A stretch of DNA of 64,000 nucleotides from Rosa chinensis (taxonomy: Eukaryota > Streptophyta > Magnoliopsida > Rosales > Rosaceae), in the NCBI RefSeq assembly GCF_002994745.2, contig NC_037089.1, positions 87,258,347 through 87,322,346 of the forward strand, read 5' to 3'. The notes beneath the pieces were generated by a model. The model was not told the DNA's origin, did not search any database, and saw only the letters and a list, made by a program, of their open reading frames with translations. This document shows positions 37,613 through 51,851 of the stretch, one piece after another (position 1 is the stretch's first letter; every line of letters begins with the position of its first letter). The position numbers and the translations under genes were made by a program.

Positions 37613-37703
37613 CTTGCTTAATGTAAAAGCAATCTCATCCTGCTAAGCTCTCTTGGTCCCTTCTAATTAAGCAGCTACTCAGTAAAAACACCCAGAAACC
37701 ACC

Positions 37704-40692
37704 ATGGCTCTCAGTCTAAGCTTTTCGTTGCCAGCGTCGGCAACAAGAGCACCGGTCAGCTCCTTCAGGAGACTACCGAGCCGTACTCCAACGGTGAAAG
37801 CCGTAGGAGTGTTCCCATCTAAGAGAATTGATCATAAGAGGGCCATTAGAATTAGACCATGCTCTGCATTGGGAGATCTTACTTCAGCATTAACAAGTGC
37901 AGTTACTGATACTGCCGCCGCTGTTGTTGACGCTGCGACCACGATTGTTGATACCGTGACTGCGGTTGCTGATACCACAACCACAACTGCAACCACAGAA
38001 GTAACCAGGGCTGATTTCCCCACTGAATTCAAGTTTGGTTGCGCCACTTCCGCTTTCCAGGTTGAGATCGATATATCCATGATCTTTCTAATTTTTCTCA
38101 TGTCCAACTAGCTTGTCTCGTTTTAATTTTACAAATAAAGTCAACTTTGCAAAAGAAGTTTTATTTACGTGTTTTTCGTAATGCAGACAGAAGGATCTGG
38201 AACTGAAGGAGGGAGAGGACCAGCCACGTGGGATACTTACATACAAGATAACGCACTAGATGGCACAGAAATAGCCGTTGATTCCTACAACCGCTACAAG
38301 GTAATATATGCGCGTGACAAGAAGCTAGTATGTCCATTTATGTGACCAAAAATTAATGTCGCAGGCATTTTTATTGTATCCCTTAGGACGACGTGCAACT
38401 GCTGAAGAACATGGGAGTGGATACATACAGATTCTCTATTTCCTGGTCAAGAATCCTACCTGGTATACTTCATTTCCCGGCATTATTTTCAATATTACAA
38501 GTTTAGTTATATAGTTAGATCAACAAGATTTACGTGTTGCTGGGATCAATTTGTAGATGGAACCCTTGACAATATAAACCAGGCTGGTATCGATTTCTAC
38601 AACAACTTCATCGACGAACTGGTAGCAAATGGTATGCATGAAATATGAAACAATATGTTCACATGATAGCTTAAGTATGGGATCAAGTAGTGATTTGTTT
38701 TTGTATATAAATGTGCAGGGATAAGTCCATTTGTGACACTGTTCCACTTCGACTTGCCCACAGCTCTGAATACTAAGTACAACGGCTTCTTAAGCATTGA
38801 CATTGTGTAGGTCTCAAATTTCTTAGTAATCAAATCCGTTAATTATCTTTAGAGTGATGAGTTCTAATTCATTATGTTTATTAGGGAGGATTTCAAAGCA
38901 TATGCTGATTTATGTTTCAAAACTTTTGGCGATCGAGTGAAGTACTGGGCTACTATCAATGAGCCACAAGTGTGGGGGCAATACGGCTTCACTAACCCCG
39001 CCGCAGATGCAAATGCTGCCACCGATCCTTTTGTCTCTGCGCATAACGTCATATTAGCCCATGCTGCAGCAGCCAAACTCTACAAGACTACATACCAGGT
39101 TATAAGTCATTACTTAACAATCAGGATCTCATTTGGTTTGCAGATCAGAAGCTTCAGAATGGGAAAGTTTTCAGCTCCTTTTGGGTTGCTTTCCCATTCT
39201 CCTGCGAAATTCATTTCATTCCACAAACCAAACAAGCCTCATTTTTCGGTTCCTTAGATTATACTGCATACATTCACCACTTACCTAATTTGTATGCCTG
39301 CGTAGCCAACACAAGGAGGAGTGATCGGAATCCCGTCAGTGGTTGAATGGTTTGAGCCATACGAAGACACCGCGCAAGATAGAGATGCGGCCCGTAGAGC
39401 ATTTGACTTTAAGACAGGATGGTAATTAGCACTACTAAACTAAAACTAAATATTGATCCAAGTAGCTGCCATTCTGAGTGTGTGAATACCATTACTATGT
39501 ATATCGATCTGTCTCAGTCTTGGCGCAGCTCTATATTGATCTGTTTTTGTTTCCCTACTAAAATGAACTATTACTTACTAGGTTTGTGGAGCCCCTAGTA
39601 TATGGTGATTACCCATTTATCATGAGAGCTTTGGTGGGGGATGCACTTCCAGAATTCACAGATGAGCAGAAAGAGTTGGTAAAGGGCTCATATGATTACA
39701 TTGGGGTGAACTACTACACTGCCAGATTCACGATTTCTGTACCAATAACAAGCGATGATGTCTACGATGCGATGGATGATTACAAGCACGCTACCGAGTC
39801 AAGTACTATACTCATTTTGTTAATCCCTAGCTAGTACTACTTTCTTAAGAAGTAACAGATTGATCATAATTAATGATTATTGAAAACTCATAATGAACGA
39901 TTTCTATTTGTGTTTGTCACAGAGGTAGGACCAGATGGGGAGTACATAGGCGATGCGGTAAGTTCATTTCCTCCGCTAATTAATTTGTTAATTACAGTAA
40001 TTAGAATCCCAAACATGCTTTACTTACTTTAGTCTTATTTGGTAATTAGACACCAGGGAGCACCGAGATCTTCGTCTATCCAGATGGGCTAAGGAAGGGA
40101 TTGATTTTAATGAAGGAACTTTACAACAATCCCAAAATCTACGTTACTGAGAATGGTTAGTCATTTTGTTACTTGTTAATAATAGTCTTAACAAAAGCAA
40201 AATGTAGTACTAGAATTACTTCGCAGTTTACACTGGAATCTTTATTACCTTGCTCTTTCAACAGGATATCCGGGCGCACGAGATGACACCATTCCAATAG
40301 AAGAGGCTTTGATTGACGATGTTCGAATTCAGCACATCAAGGATCATCTCGCCGCTATCAAAGATGCCAGAGCGTAATTACATAACAATACATCTTGCAA
40401 ATTAAACTCCAAGATTATTAATCTGCTAATTATTTTAACAAGTATACACTGGAACCTGGACTAATGGACGTGTGCTTGACATTGTGATTGCAGTGCGGGA
40501 GTAGATGTCAACAGTTACATAATGTGGGCACTGATGGACTGCCTGGAGATGGGATCCCTATACGCAGTTCGATTCGGTCTCAACTACACTGATTATCTCA
40601 ATGAATTGGCCAGAACTCCAAAGAAGTCCGCCGCCTGGCTCAAAGATTTCTTGGCTTCAACCACTTCAACCACTACAACCACTTCCACTTGA
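37704..40692 (+). CDS. Beta-glucosidase 2, GH1 family, plastid-targeted type (12 exons, 569 aa)
   Basis: Tandem paralogue of beta-glucosidase 1 with the same 12-exon structure: 37704-38060, 38187-38300, 38387-38462, 38557-38631, 38719-38806, 38885-39098, 39306-39421, 39582-39802, 39923-39957, 40050-40155, 40265-40373, 40494-40692. The frame is continuous. The transit-peptide region is longer than in copy 1: an Ala/Thr-rich stretch with repeated AVxDxxT units precedes the GH1 domain. Acid/base E263 (TINEP), nucleophile E466 (VTENG). It shares the unusual HFD, DCLEM and shortened post-TINEP loop. Differences include one codon fewer in exon 4 and one more in exon 10, and LYAVRFG for GYQVRFG near the C-terminus, so a conserved glycine-tyrosine pair is altered. 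The substrate is unknown. Confidence 0.93.
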
Positions 40693-41166
40693 TGTGGGCG
40701 GCTTTGGATTCGAATAACAAGACTCGCATAAGATCTGAACTTCCTTTCCTGGTGAAATGGGGAATAATAAGTAGCTATAAGTTAAAGAGTCCTTGCGTAC
40801 ATGCCATGCATGTGATGCCTTGCCTTGCAACTTTGAATGCATAAATTTGTCGATTTTCAGCACGCCTTGCTCTTCTATTTCAGATTTTTTTTTTCCGTGG
40901 TGTGAAATATGCAATTACTGGAAATTTCACATGACATGGCCTAAATATTGTCATCTTCGTTCATATAATAAAATACCAGTTCTGGAAACATGATCAAAGC
41001 TGTAGCAGTACCGCTTCTCAGAGCCAACCATGGTCTCTCATCATCTTTCCCTTCGATCTCATCCTATACTACAACCAGAACTGTATCATTCCTAAACCGA
41101 AAGCTACTACAGTATGATGGCATTCTGGCATACAAAATGTATACAGGATTCCTGATTTCCTGTTAG
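40693..41166. other. Convergent 3' region between beta-glucosidase 2 and SYN2-like A
   Basis: 3' flank conserved with that of beta-glucosidase 1 up to about 41030. The two genes converge here with 474 bp between stop codons. Confidence 0.6.
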
Positions 41167-44100
41167 CTATGCACATGAATCCATAGGTTCGAAGCTGTCT
41201 CTGTTGACCGTATCGTCTTCCCATGTTTGATCCCATTTGTGGAGCTTACGGAGTAGAATGTCACCATAGGCTTCATCTTGCTTCACATCCACATACCCAT
41301 TAGTTCTCAACACCTGACATATAAACAAGAAAAACAAATAAATGTGTTATAACACAACAGTCAAAGTTTACACCCATTATGCTTTAAGGTTAAATACCAT
41401 TCACAACAGGGGAAAGAGGATGCCAACGTAAAGTTTCCGTTACATACTAAAATAACTAAGAGGCAGCTCGTGCAAATTATGCACAAGCAACTCAATCTAA
41501 ACTCTGAGAAAAAAAGTCAACTATATAGAAGAGATTGGTTCAGATATATCATACCAGTGTCTCATAGAACAACCTTGCACTTTCTTTCTTGGTTTTTCCT
41601 TCTGAAACCTGCAACAAGTTCACTTCCTCCTCTCCTCGATTTTTACAATTTGTGAATTCTCTATGCAAGTACCTTGCAACCACTCTGTAACCAACAAGTC
41701 GAAAGATGAATAAAATTCTTAGAAGAAAAAATTAACCCTGAAGATTACCAAAAGATTTCAGAAGCCAATCCACAATACCTGGTTCTCTTTGACCACCCAT
41801 CTACAACAGAGAAAAGGTTTGAAGTCAAACATGAGTGACACATTAATAGAGTAAACAAGTCAAACAAAAGTAAGCTTAATGAAATCAATTTAGATTCTTA
41901 CCCAGTTCAGGGTTAACTCCCTCACATAAATCAGGTTCCTGAGGCAAAAAAAAAAAATGAACATAATCAAATAAAAGAGAGGGATGAAGAATAACTTATT
42001 CATTCCAGAAGCAAAAGAGAAACAGATGGTGTCATCTACATGTCAATCAATAACTTATCTTTTATTCTTTCCTTTACAGACGAACTCCAAAGTAATCAGT
42101 ACTTACCTCATTCAATAAATTGAAATCATGCTCTTGAACCTTGTCCAAAGATGGTACTTCTACACTTTCAGATGGGTAAGCTTGTTCATTTCCCATAGAT
42201 GGCTCTTCCTCTATCCTTCCGGATGGCTCAGGTATCACCATATCCATATCACGAGCTTCGGGGCTCTTTGGACTATTGAATGATTTCATTGATGTTGAGT
42301 GAAGGACAGGCGTTCCTGGTGCAATTTCTATTTTCTCAAGGATAGGGGTTCCAGGCTCAATTTCTATTTGCTCAAGGACAGGTGGCCCTGGTGAAGTTTC
42401 TACTTGCTCTGGTCTACCAGTACTTGGAGGTTCTAACACATCTAGCTTTTCTGGAGGTTCAACAGTTTCAGCAGATTCTATTATGCTTTTGTGGAAGAGC
42501 GACCTAAGCTCCTCTGAAACACCTGATGAAGATATGGTCAGAAATAGTTTCAAAACTAGTGAAGAAGCAAATAATGACAGCAAACTTACTAGGTATCAAT
42601 GGTTCCAAGAAATTCCGGGATAGGTTTCTAAGCTGACAGGTTTTCCAGGCAGCAAGGGCAGTTTCAGGAACCTTTCTTCTTTTTGAAACCAAGTCACTCG
42701 CATCATTTATGCTTCGCTTGATTACCCTGTAACATTTAAGTGTTGTTTCTCATGCCTTGCTCAACTGATAATCCATTATGCAATCATTAAAATCCGACGT
42801 TCCATCAGAACTATAATGATGGATGCACCAAACATCATTATACTTGCTAAAAAAAGGAATGTAGAAAATCACTAGCGTCTAAATGGGTAAAACAGGAAGA
42901 CTTCAACTAAACGTAAAGGAGAAGTAAACCATGACGTACGTATTAGGCAGCACTACCATTTCATCAAAGGTACATTTCTTTTTCCTTTTCCTGGAGATTT
43001 GAGTAGCCTTCCTCATAGCTGGTGTGGGAATAACCCTCCTTAACTTTGGTGTAGTAACAACTGCACATCAGGAGAAACTATTTAGAACAAAATTGTCACA
43101 CAAGTTAAAGTTTCAGTTCAGATATATATTAAAAGCATATGATAAAACACAAAAGAGTGTTACTAAGCAGAAAATAGTAACAACTCTGAATATTAGAGTG
43201 CTAAAGCAACGCCATGGGTTGAACAATTATACCAATTGAATATGTAAGATCATATAGGAAATGAGATATTTTCACCTAAAGCCTCTGAATCTTTTCCAGC
43301 AGTAATTTGACAATTCACATTATCTGGTGGAATCGTGTCCTGTAACTTTGTCGGCTCTCCATCCTTATGATTCTCTTCCCCATATGAACAAACAGGTTTT
43401 TCAGGTTTCTTTAAGTCACAAGACTTATCAAGGTCCATGTTCTCTTCTAGAGCAGGTGTACAACTTTTCAGGTTTCCCCTGTCAGCTTCCAAGTTGCTTA
43501 GATTGTGGTCTTCTCTTGTAACTGGACACATTTGATTTTCTGATTGCATGATAATCTCCTCTCGAATAATGTGGTGATCTTCACCAGATGATGTAACATG
43601 ACAGGAAGGTTCCAGGCTTGCCTCTTCTTGAATTCCATCAACAGACTGGACTACAGCAGGAGCCTTTATTTGCTCCCCATTAATTTCGTGATCTTCACCA
43701 AATGGTTCAACTTGGTTTAGGGGCTCTTCTTCAATGCCAAAAAATGTTTCATGGTTCAGACCTTTTTCCTCAGACCTAAGGTCTGGAAGCTTTTCCTGCC
43801 TTGCTTCTCCTAGAGTCCCACCTTCAGACAATGCTATATCCGGAACCTTTATCTGTTCTCCATTAGTTTCTACTTGAGAGAACCTACTCTCTTGAGGATT
43901 CTCCATGTTTACTTCTGGGTTAGCTCCACTCCTCGACGTCCTTAACTCCATATCCAATTCCATCCCGTCATATGAAAGTACACTGAAGACAAAAATACTT
44001 TGTTAAATTACATTAATGGAAAATACAGAAATACTGAAAAGAAGATTGGATGTAGAGAATTTACAAGTTTTCAGGATCCACAGAAACATACTCTCTGCCT

Positions 44101-45877
44101 GGAATGTAATTGGCAGAAAAGATACCACGGCAGGGACCAAATTCCTCGTAATCATACTGCACATACACAAAATGACATGTTAGGGGAATAAATGTGATGA
44201 AACTTGATTAAACCAATAAACATGCCAATAAGGAACTTGGAAACCATAAAGAACTGTTTGTAATGAGAAAATGCAAGACTTGAAAAGAGATGCTGCTTAG
44301 GACTGAAAAGGAGAAAAGAGACCCTGATGACAAGTTAAAGAGGACAAGATATTATGCTAAAGGAAGATGACAAAATAGTCAATGAGCATTGGATTTACCA
44401 TATCTGATGAAAATTGTCCTACATTTCCCTTTGGACAATCTGTTTCACATCATGCTGAACTGTTAAGATTATATTCAAATAGAATAATATAAAAAGAACA
44501 TTCAAGACCACAAATCAAATACCTTTAAGTGTGATAGCTTCGTAGGATACTTCATTTCCTCTGAAAAGCAAGGGAAAATTACATGTTAATTACAATGACT
44601 AGACACAGAATATCACTGATTACATGGTTTTAAGTTACATATCTTACCCACTGACATCTTCAGGAAGTCCCAAATCAAATGCATCAAGTTCAAACCTCTC
44701 TGGTAGGGTAACAGAGTCATAAGGCGCACAAAATGTATCTGTGTCTCCCTTCTCTTTTGTGCTAACAACAAACTTGTTGATTTCAGTTAGCACTTCGTGG
44801 CAGTCATCAAAAAGGTATTCAACTTTTTTTGAGTATATTCGAACAACACCAAGAAGAAGGTAGGCTAGTACCCTATATGCGATGACATCCCAATCATCCT
44901 TCAAAATTTTATCTGCACAACAGAATATGAATATCGGATGCTTAAGGTTAGCCAGTACTAAATAGCATGAAGTGTTACTTTCAATATCAAAGCCAATAGA
45001 AACAAAGTAAATGTCACGTCACGTTGACGATACAGACACCATTAACGACAGCATTCCAAAAGCGCCACTCTAAATATAAAAGCAAAAACAAAATCCTATC
45101 AAGTTGACAGAGTATATCAAAACATTCTTACTGTTGAATTTTAATAGTCTTCAAAGTTTTCTTTCCCATTTTCCTACTTCCCAGCAAAGCAAGAGCATAT
45201 GCTACCTAAGCAATTTAAATTTTTCAAAGTCCAATGAGTGAACCATCTTCAGTATAAGTGAAAACATTAAACGGTCATAAGTGAAAAGTTATAAGAATCA
45301 AATAAATTCTCCACAAGCACCAAAAGAACATAATTTCCCCTCAATTTCTGTCGTCTTCCTAAATCTTCATATGAAAGAAACTCTTAATAACACAACTAAA
45401 CACACCTCTAGATTCTGCAAACAACCAATTATTTCCCCTAAGCTTTCCAAGTCTACCATTCACAGAATACACAAGAAACCAGCCAAATGATTGATCACAG
45501 TAGCAAATGACAAACCCAGAAACAAGGTGACAAAACTGAGATGACTACAAATGAAACATGAAGTGATCACCAAATATGGAACATCTAAGCAAGTGATAGT
45601 AAATGAAACACACAGAGTAATCCAAACAGATTATGGAGAACAAGTTAACAAGAACTAGGCTCTCAAATTATCTAAACAGAAAACCCATGTAAAAATCTAT
45701 GCTTTTGTTGAGAAAAGATGAAAAAGGTTTCATCTTTGAGAGAAAAAACGAACCAACAGAGGCTGAAATGTCAGTTTCAGCGACCTGGGCCTTCTTGAGC
45801 TTTTTGAAACAATAGGCAGCAACCCATATGGAGCCTAAACGCCCTTTTCTTGATAAGAGACACTGTGAGTAAAACAT
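41167..45877 (-). CDS. SYN2: Sister chromatid cohesion protein (RAD21/SCC1 kleisin), SYN2-like, copy A (13 exons, 758 aa)
   Basis: Alpha-kleisin subunit of cohesin, which closes the SMC1/SMC3 ring and is cut by separase. Exons in coding order: 45754-45877, 44648-44912, 44523-44560, 44399-44439, 44065-44156, 43276-43982, 42940-43060, 42590-42726, 42107-42522, 41902-41938, 41779-41800, 41555-41684, 41167-41313; frame closes throughout. The N-terminal Rad21/Rec8 domain begins MFYSQCLLSRKGRLGSIWVAA and includes RVLAYLLLGVVRIYSKKVEYL; the PERFELDAFDLG segment is typical of plant SYN2/RAD21.1. The middle (exon 6) is acidic and holds two NGEQIK(V/A)P units. A basic ISRKRKKK stretch could be a nuclear signal. 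The C-terminal winged helix contains ARYLHREF, SARLFYETL and YGDILLRKL. Arabidopsis SYN2 is about 810 aa. Confidence 0.9.
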
Positions 45878-47192
45878 GCTTTGGTTTTTTCACTTCAACC
45901 TTTCAAAGTTTGAAACTTTGAGTCTGCTTGTGTTTCATAGAAGCAAATGCAAATTTGGAGAATTGCAGGAAATGAAAAACGGAGTTGGGGGAGGAGAAGA
46001 AACGGTCGAGTGGGTTTTAGTGTGCCCTGTAAGTTTCAGGAACTCCATAGGAGACAAAAGACATAAATAGACAAACCCAAAATTGGAAAAGTCAAGAGGC
46101 CAAGGATGGATTATATACCTATTTATGGTTTCATTTTGGAATTTGGAATGTGATTTTGAATTCAAATTCTACCTTTCCAAATATTGAAGGATACTATATG
46201 ATCGTGATTTGAAACATACCCTATGTATTTTATTTTTTGTAGACAAGCCACTTCGATTATGTTAGTGAGTTAGAGTTCGTAATACACTCACGTAATTATT
46301 CGGATCAAGGTCTACGAGAATATCCTAGTATAACCAGACTGATTTTCTACACTAATTTTCCACAACAGGCGCGCGAACTTGAATGTCCCTCAAACGTGCC
46401 GGTTACAAACTAGTGAGATTTGAGACTCGTACGCTAGACAATGAAATTTTATGTTAAGTTAGTTGATCAATCTTATCAGACAAATTTTTTTTTTTTTTTT
46501 ATGTATTTAGTAGTTTTCATTATGTCTTGTTTAATTTTAACTCTTTTTCCATAACTCTAATTTGGCTTTTATTGCATTAAGAACATTGTGTAAATTTACG
46601 CCAAGTTCTTTTGGTATATTTGTGGGTTGTCTTGCCAGTTTTTTTCTTTGGTAAGGAAAAGGGCCATTAATGTAATTCAAGATGACAAAAGGAAAGTATT
46701 TGAATTTGAAATGACTAATTAAACGCATGTAAAAAATGCCACCTCAAAATTGTTGTTGTGCTGGATGTTAATCATCATGGACGCGTGTAAGGACAACAAA
46801 TTGACTGCGTGTCACTTACCAGGTGTTTTCAATGAGATAAATTGTCTAGAATACCCAACAGACCATTTTGATTCCCATGCATCCCAGTAATCCTACAAGG
46901 CTACAATGAAAATAGCAGAGCCCTAATTAATGTTGTCATCTTCATAACTTCAATCACATGATAACACCGTTTCTGGTAACAAGAGAAGCAGTACTAACAT
47001 TTTCAGACCTAACCTACCGTATATTTCCATTCCGTCTCAACCTATAGCTACCATACAACCAGAGCTAGTTAAGTCGAAGCTGGGCATGAACGATCTGTTA
47101 TAGCCCCTGTAGCTCTCTTTACATTGCTCTAATGCGATCTAGTCTACGATGGTGGCAATGTGGAATATCAGTCGCGCAGTTCCTAATTCTAG
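45878..47192. other. Spacer between the two SYN2-like genes
   Basis: Holds the promoter of copy A (right of 45877) and the 3' flank of copy B. No gene recognised. A T-run lies near 46485-46500. Confidence 0.5.
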
Positions 47193-50100
47193 CTATCGAC
47201 ATAGAGACATAGTTTCAGAAGTGACTCTATGGGAGGTATCATCTCCCCACATTTGATCCCATTTGGGAAGTTTCCAGATTAGAATGTCGCCATAGGGATC
47301 AGCTTGCTTCACATCCACAAACCCTCTAGTTTTCATCACCTGCAAACCAAAGAAGAAAAAAAAGTATTATTGTGAAGACACTCAAAACTTTGCGGTTAAC
47401 ATGTTTGAACTGCAAGGTTAGATAAAAGTTGCTAGATGCGTCTCTGCTTGACAATATTGAAATAACTAAGAAGCATGAATATGCATAAGCATGGTTATGG
47501 TATCGAAAGTCAAGTACTACAAAATGGCTTAAACAAATCCAACTAAGTTTATACGTTACAAAGATACACTACAGGTGATGGGAATATAAAAGAAGAGACG
47601 AGAGCGAATGTTTTCTCCCTATGCAAAAGGTACAGAGAGATTCACAGATCCTACCAGTGTCTCATAGAATAGCCTTGCACTTTCTTTCTTGGTTCTTCGT
47701 TCTGCAACCTCCAACAAGTTCACGTGGAGACTGTTGCAAATTGTAAAGTGCCTGTGCAAGTATCTCGCCACCTTTCTGTATGCACAAAAGTTTAACAAGA
47801 TGAAGATCGGGCTTACAAGAAAAAAATTACCAATGTACATATGCCAAAAGAATCTCAGGAGGCGAATCCACCGTACCTGGTTCTCACCGAACACCCATCT
47901 ACAACAAAGACAAGTTCCAGAGTTCACACATTAGTGCCGCATAAAGAAAAATACAAAAATCAAACAAAAGTCAGCTAATAAAGACCCTTGAGTTCGTACC
48001 GAGTTCAGGATTAACTCCTTCGCAAAATTCAGCTTCCTGAAACATATGAAAGATTCTTTTTAAAAAAAAAAAATATGTTAACTATTTGATTCCAGAAGTA
48101 AATGAGCCTTAAGCAGCATAACATATAGCAGCATCTATATTATTCATATTAGCACACCCTCACTTGTTCACCCATAAGGCCAAGTCATCTTAGTTTTCAA
48201 ATGAGGAAACTCTATTCAGTACTTTACCTCACTCAAAAAATTGAAGTCATGCTCGTCATCCCTATCTAGAGATGGTGGTACTTCTTCTACACTTCCAGAA
48301 GGGAAAGTTTGCTCTGCTCCCATAGACGGTTCTTTTTCTATCCTTCCAGATGTCTCAGGTCTTACTAGATCCATATCAGGAACTTCAGGAACTTCAGGAC
48401 TCCTGGGACTATGAAATGATTTGATTGATTTTGAGCGAAGGACAGGTGTGTCTGGTGCAATTTCTGCTTGTTCTAATCCAACAGTACATGGATATTCTAA
48501 CACATCCAAGTCTTCTGCAGGTTCAACGGTTTCTGTATGTACAACCTCCATTTGCTCTGATATACCAGTCCTTTGACAGTCCAACAAATCTAACTTCTCT
48601 GGAGTGATCTTTAATTTCCTCAGTTTCCTTTTGCATAAGAGGGATCTAAGCTCTTGCGAAATGTCTGATATAATCATAGAAATAGGGTCATGAATGATTT
48701 CACAACTAATGAACCAGAAAGGAAATAATGACGGTAAACTCACTAGATATCAATGGCTCCAAGAAATTCTGGGCAAGATTTCCAATTTGACAAGTTTTCC
48801 AAACAGCATGGGCATTTTTGGGAACTTTTTTTCTTTTAGCAACCAAATCACTAGCATCATGTATGCTTTGCCTGATTACCCTGAAACAAATATACAGTTT
48901 TTAATTTCTTGCTCAACTAATAATCCATTGTAATTCTAAAATTTTGAAGTGTTCCATTAACTACAATGGTGGATGCACCAAATATTATTTGAATTTTCAG
49001 GCAAAACAGGAACACTTCAACTTAATATATCTAAAGGAGCAGTAAACCATCACTTACTCATTAGGCAGCACTACTATATCATCAAAGACACATTTTCTTT
49101 TCCTAGAAAACCGATCCGATTTCTTGGAAACTGGTCTGGGAACAGCCGTCAATTTTGGTGTAGTAATACCTGCATTAGAGAGAAAATTTAGGAAAAATTA
49201 CAAATGAAAGCTGCAATCAGAGATGTATTGAGAAGCATAACACAGAAATAATCATAGGAATTGAAAGACTAATACGTTAAATAAAATTGAGAATATTCAC
49301 CTAGAGCATCTGGCTGCTTGGTGTCAGGACTGCCATCATATGCAACTGAAAGGGGATCTGGATCTTCTTGTGGAATATTTTTCATGGTATCTGGTGTTAT
49401 GTCCTGTAACTTAGTCGGCTCTTCATCATTATGATTCTCTTCTCCATATGAACAAACAAGTTCTTGAGGTTTCTTGGCCCCAGAAAGCACATCAAGGTCC
49501 AGGGATTCTTCTTGAGAAAATGTAGCATTTTTCCTATTCTCCATGTCAGCTTCTAAGTTTCTTAGACTATGCTCTTCTTTTGTAATCTGAAAACTCTGAT
49601 TTTCTGGTTGCACCAAGTCTATTTCCATCATCTCCTCTCGTTCACTTTGATGATCCTCACCAGTTATCACATGGCGGGAAGGTTCTATATTATTCCCATA
49701 AATGATCTCATGCTTCTGAGTCTTCTGACCATCTTCCTGAATTCCATCTTCAGGCACTGCTATATCTGGAGTCTTTATCTGCTCTCCATTGGTTTCATTA
49801 TCTTCACCATGTTGCTTAACTTGGTTTTGAGGCTCTTTCTCAATGCCAATAAATGTATCAATGTCGGCACATTCTTCTTGAGAGAACCTATGCCATTGAA
49901 GCTGCTCTATGATTTCTTCCGCATTAGCTCCACTACTCGATGTTATTAACTCCATACCAAAGTTCATCAGGTGAGATGAAAGTACACTGGAGATAAAAAT
50001 TACTTGTCAAAAAAAAGACTAAAGGAAGATATTGCAAACAGAATACATGATGTCAAAAATTTATTAAACTTTAAGCATAATCAAATGGTTTTACATACCT

Positions 50101-51851
50101 TCTGACTGGGGTGTAATAAGTTGAGAAAATACTGTGGCAGGCACCAAATTCCATATGATCATACTGCATAAACACAAACTGACATCTCAGGCATATCACT
50201 GATAAAGCTTAATCATAACAATGAAAATGCTAATAAGGAACTCTGGATATTATTAACAACTAGTGTCTCTTCAGTTCTTGAAAGGAGAAAAGTAAATTAT
50301 ATGAAAAAGATTTCATGACAAATGAAATAGAAGTAGAATGGATGTATATTAGGCTTAAAGGAGCTGACAGTATAGTTGAGCATGAACATGAGTATGTGAC
50401 TTACCATTTCTGATGAAAGTCGTCCTATTCCATTCCACTCTGCACATTCTGTTCCATATCATGCTGAAATTGTGTGAAATTGTACAAGCTAAAATGAAGT
50501 AATGAAACATCGAGGACCACAAATTTAATACCTTTAAGCGTGATTTCTTTGTGAGACGCCAAATGTTCACTGAAATGTAATGAAACATATATGTTAAGTA
50601 TGATTACAACATACAGGGAAATTGCTGATTACACATGCAAGATATGTAACTTACCCACTGACATCTTCAAGGCTCCCCATATCAAAGGCATCAAGCTCAA
50701 ACCTATCCGGTATGATAACAGAGTGATCAGCCGCACACAGCATTTCTGCAGGTGCATTGTCTTTTGTGCTAAACACAAATTTCTTGATGTCTAGTAGCAC
50801 TTCATTGCAGTCATCAAAAAGATATTCAACTTTCCTCAAGTATATTCGAACAACACCCAGAAGTAGGTAGGCTAGTACTCTATATGCGACACCATCCCAT
50901 TCATCCTTTAAAATTTTATCTGCACAACAGAATAAGAATTTAGGATATCCAAGGTTAAGTCAGTGTCATCAAACATCCCACTTGCCAACCCCAATTGCTT
51001 TCACTTTCAATAAGATACAAACATCATCGAGGACCACATCCATAAAAAAAATTTGATTTCACTTCTTCTAGTCTTCAAAGTTTTGGTTCCCATTTTCAAA
51101 TATGACATCCACTTCCCAGCCATATAGCACTTCGTCATAGCAAACAACCAATGATACTAAGTAATCATTACCAGTCTACCTCATAATAGCAAAAGTCATT
51201 TACAGAGCAACTAAGAAACACAGCTAAATGATGGATAGCATTAGCTAATGCCAAACACAGAAAAAAGGTCTCCATTTAATGTACTTTTTTGTTACACTAA
51301 ACCAATCTATTTAAATATTAAAAAAAAAAGGAAAAGGATTAAGCCACCAAATCTGGAATATCCATGAAGACAAAATACTAAGTCCGGAAATTTTCCTCTT
51401 CCTAACATTACAATCATTACACCACCCTAAAATCAAGAAATTGTCTACAAGAAAATGACAACAAAACCACATACCCACATTACAAATTTCAATTAAAAAA
51501 ACAAAATAGCAGAGCCCCAAATAAAAAAGGCGCACACACAGTAACCTTCTGTTTGGTGATTGAGGAAACAAGTACAACCGGAGAACAATTAACACCAACT
51601 AAGTTCTCAAACACGTTCTCAGAACCAAACCCATTTCAAAGATTTATGCTTTCTCTGTGATTTTTCCCTCTTCTTTTTCAAAACCCAAATCAAAAACATT
51701 GAAATGTGAAGAGAAAGCAAAGTATACCAATAGCGGCCAAAATGTCAGTCTCTGTGATCTGGGTCTTCTTGAGCTTCTTGAAACAGTAAGCAGCGACCCA
51801 TATGGCGCCCAAAGGCCCTCTTCTTGCTAACAAGCTCTGTGAATAGACCAT
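47193..51851 (-). CDS. SYN2: Sister chromatid cohesion protein (RAD21/SCC1 kleisin), SYN2-like, copy B (13 exons, 744 aa)
   Basis: Head-to-tail tandem duplicate of copy A with the same 13 exons: 51728-51851, 50655-50919, 50532-50569, 50405-50448, 50099-50163, 49301-49986, 49058-49169, 48744-48880, 48228-48664, 48000-48036, 47877-47898, 47655-47775, 47193-47339. The frame is intact. It starts MVYSQSLLARRGPLGAIWVAA and keeps the Rad21/Rec8 N-domain and C-terminal winged helix (ARYLHRHF, SARLFYETL). Exon 5 is 27 bp shorter and exon 12 is 9 bp shorter than in A. Only one NGEQIK unit is present. In exon 11 the conserved GWSKRT of copy A is GCSVRT, changing a tryptophan at the start of the kleisin C-domain. 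The acidic middle is strongly diverged, so the duplication is not recent. Whether both bind SMC1 equally well is open. Confidence 0.9.
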
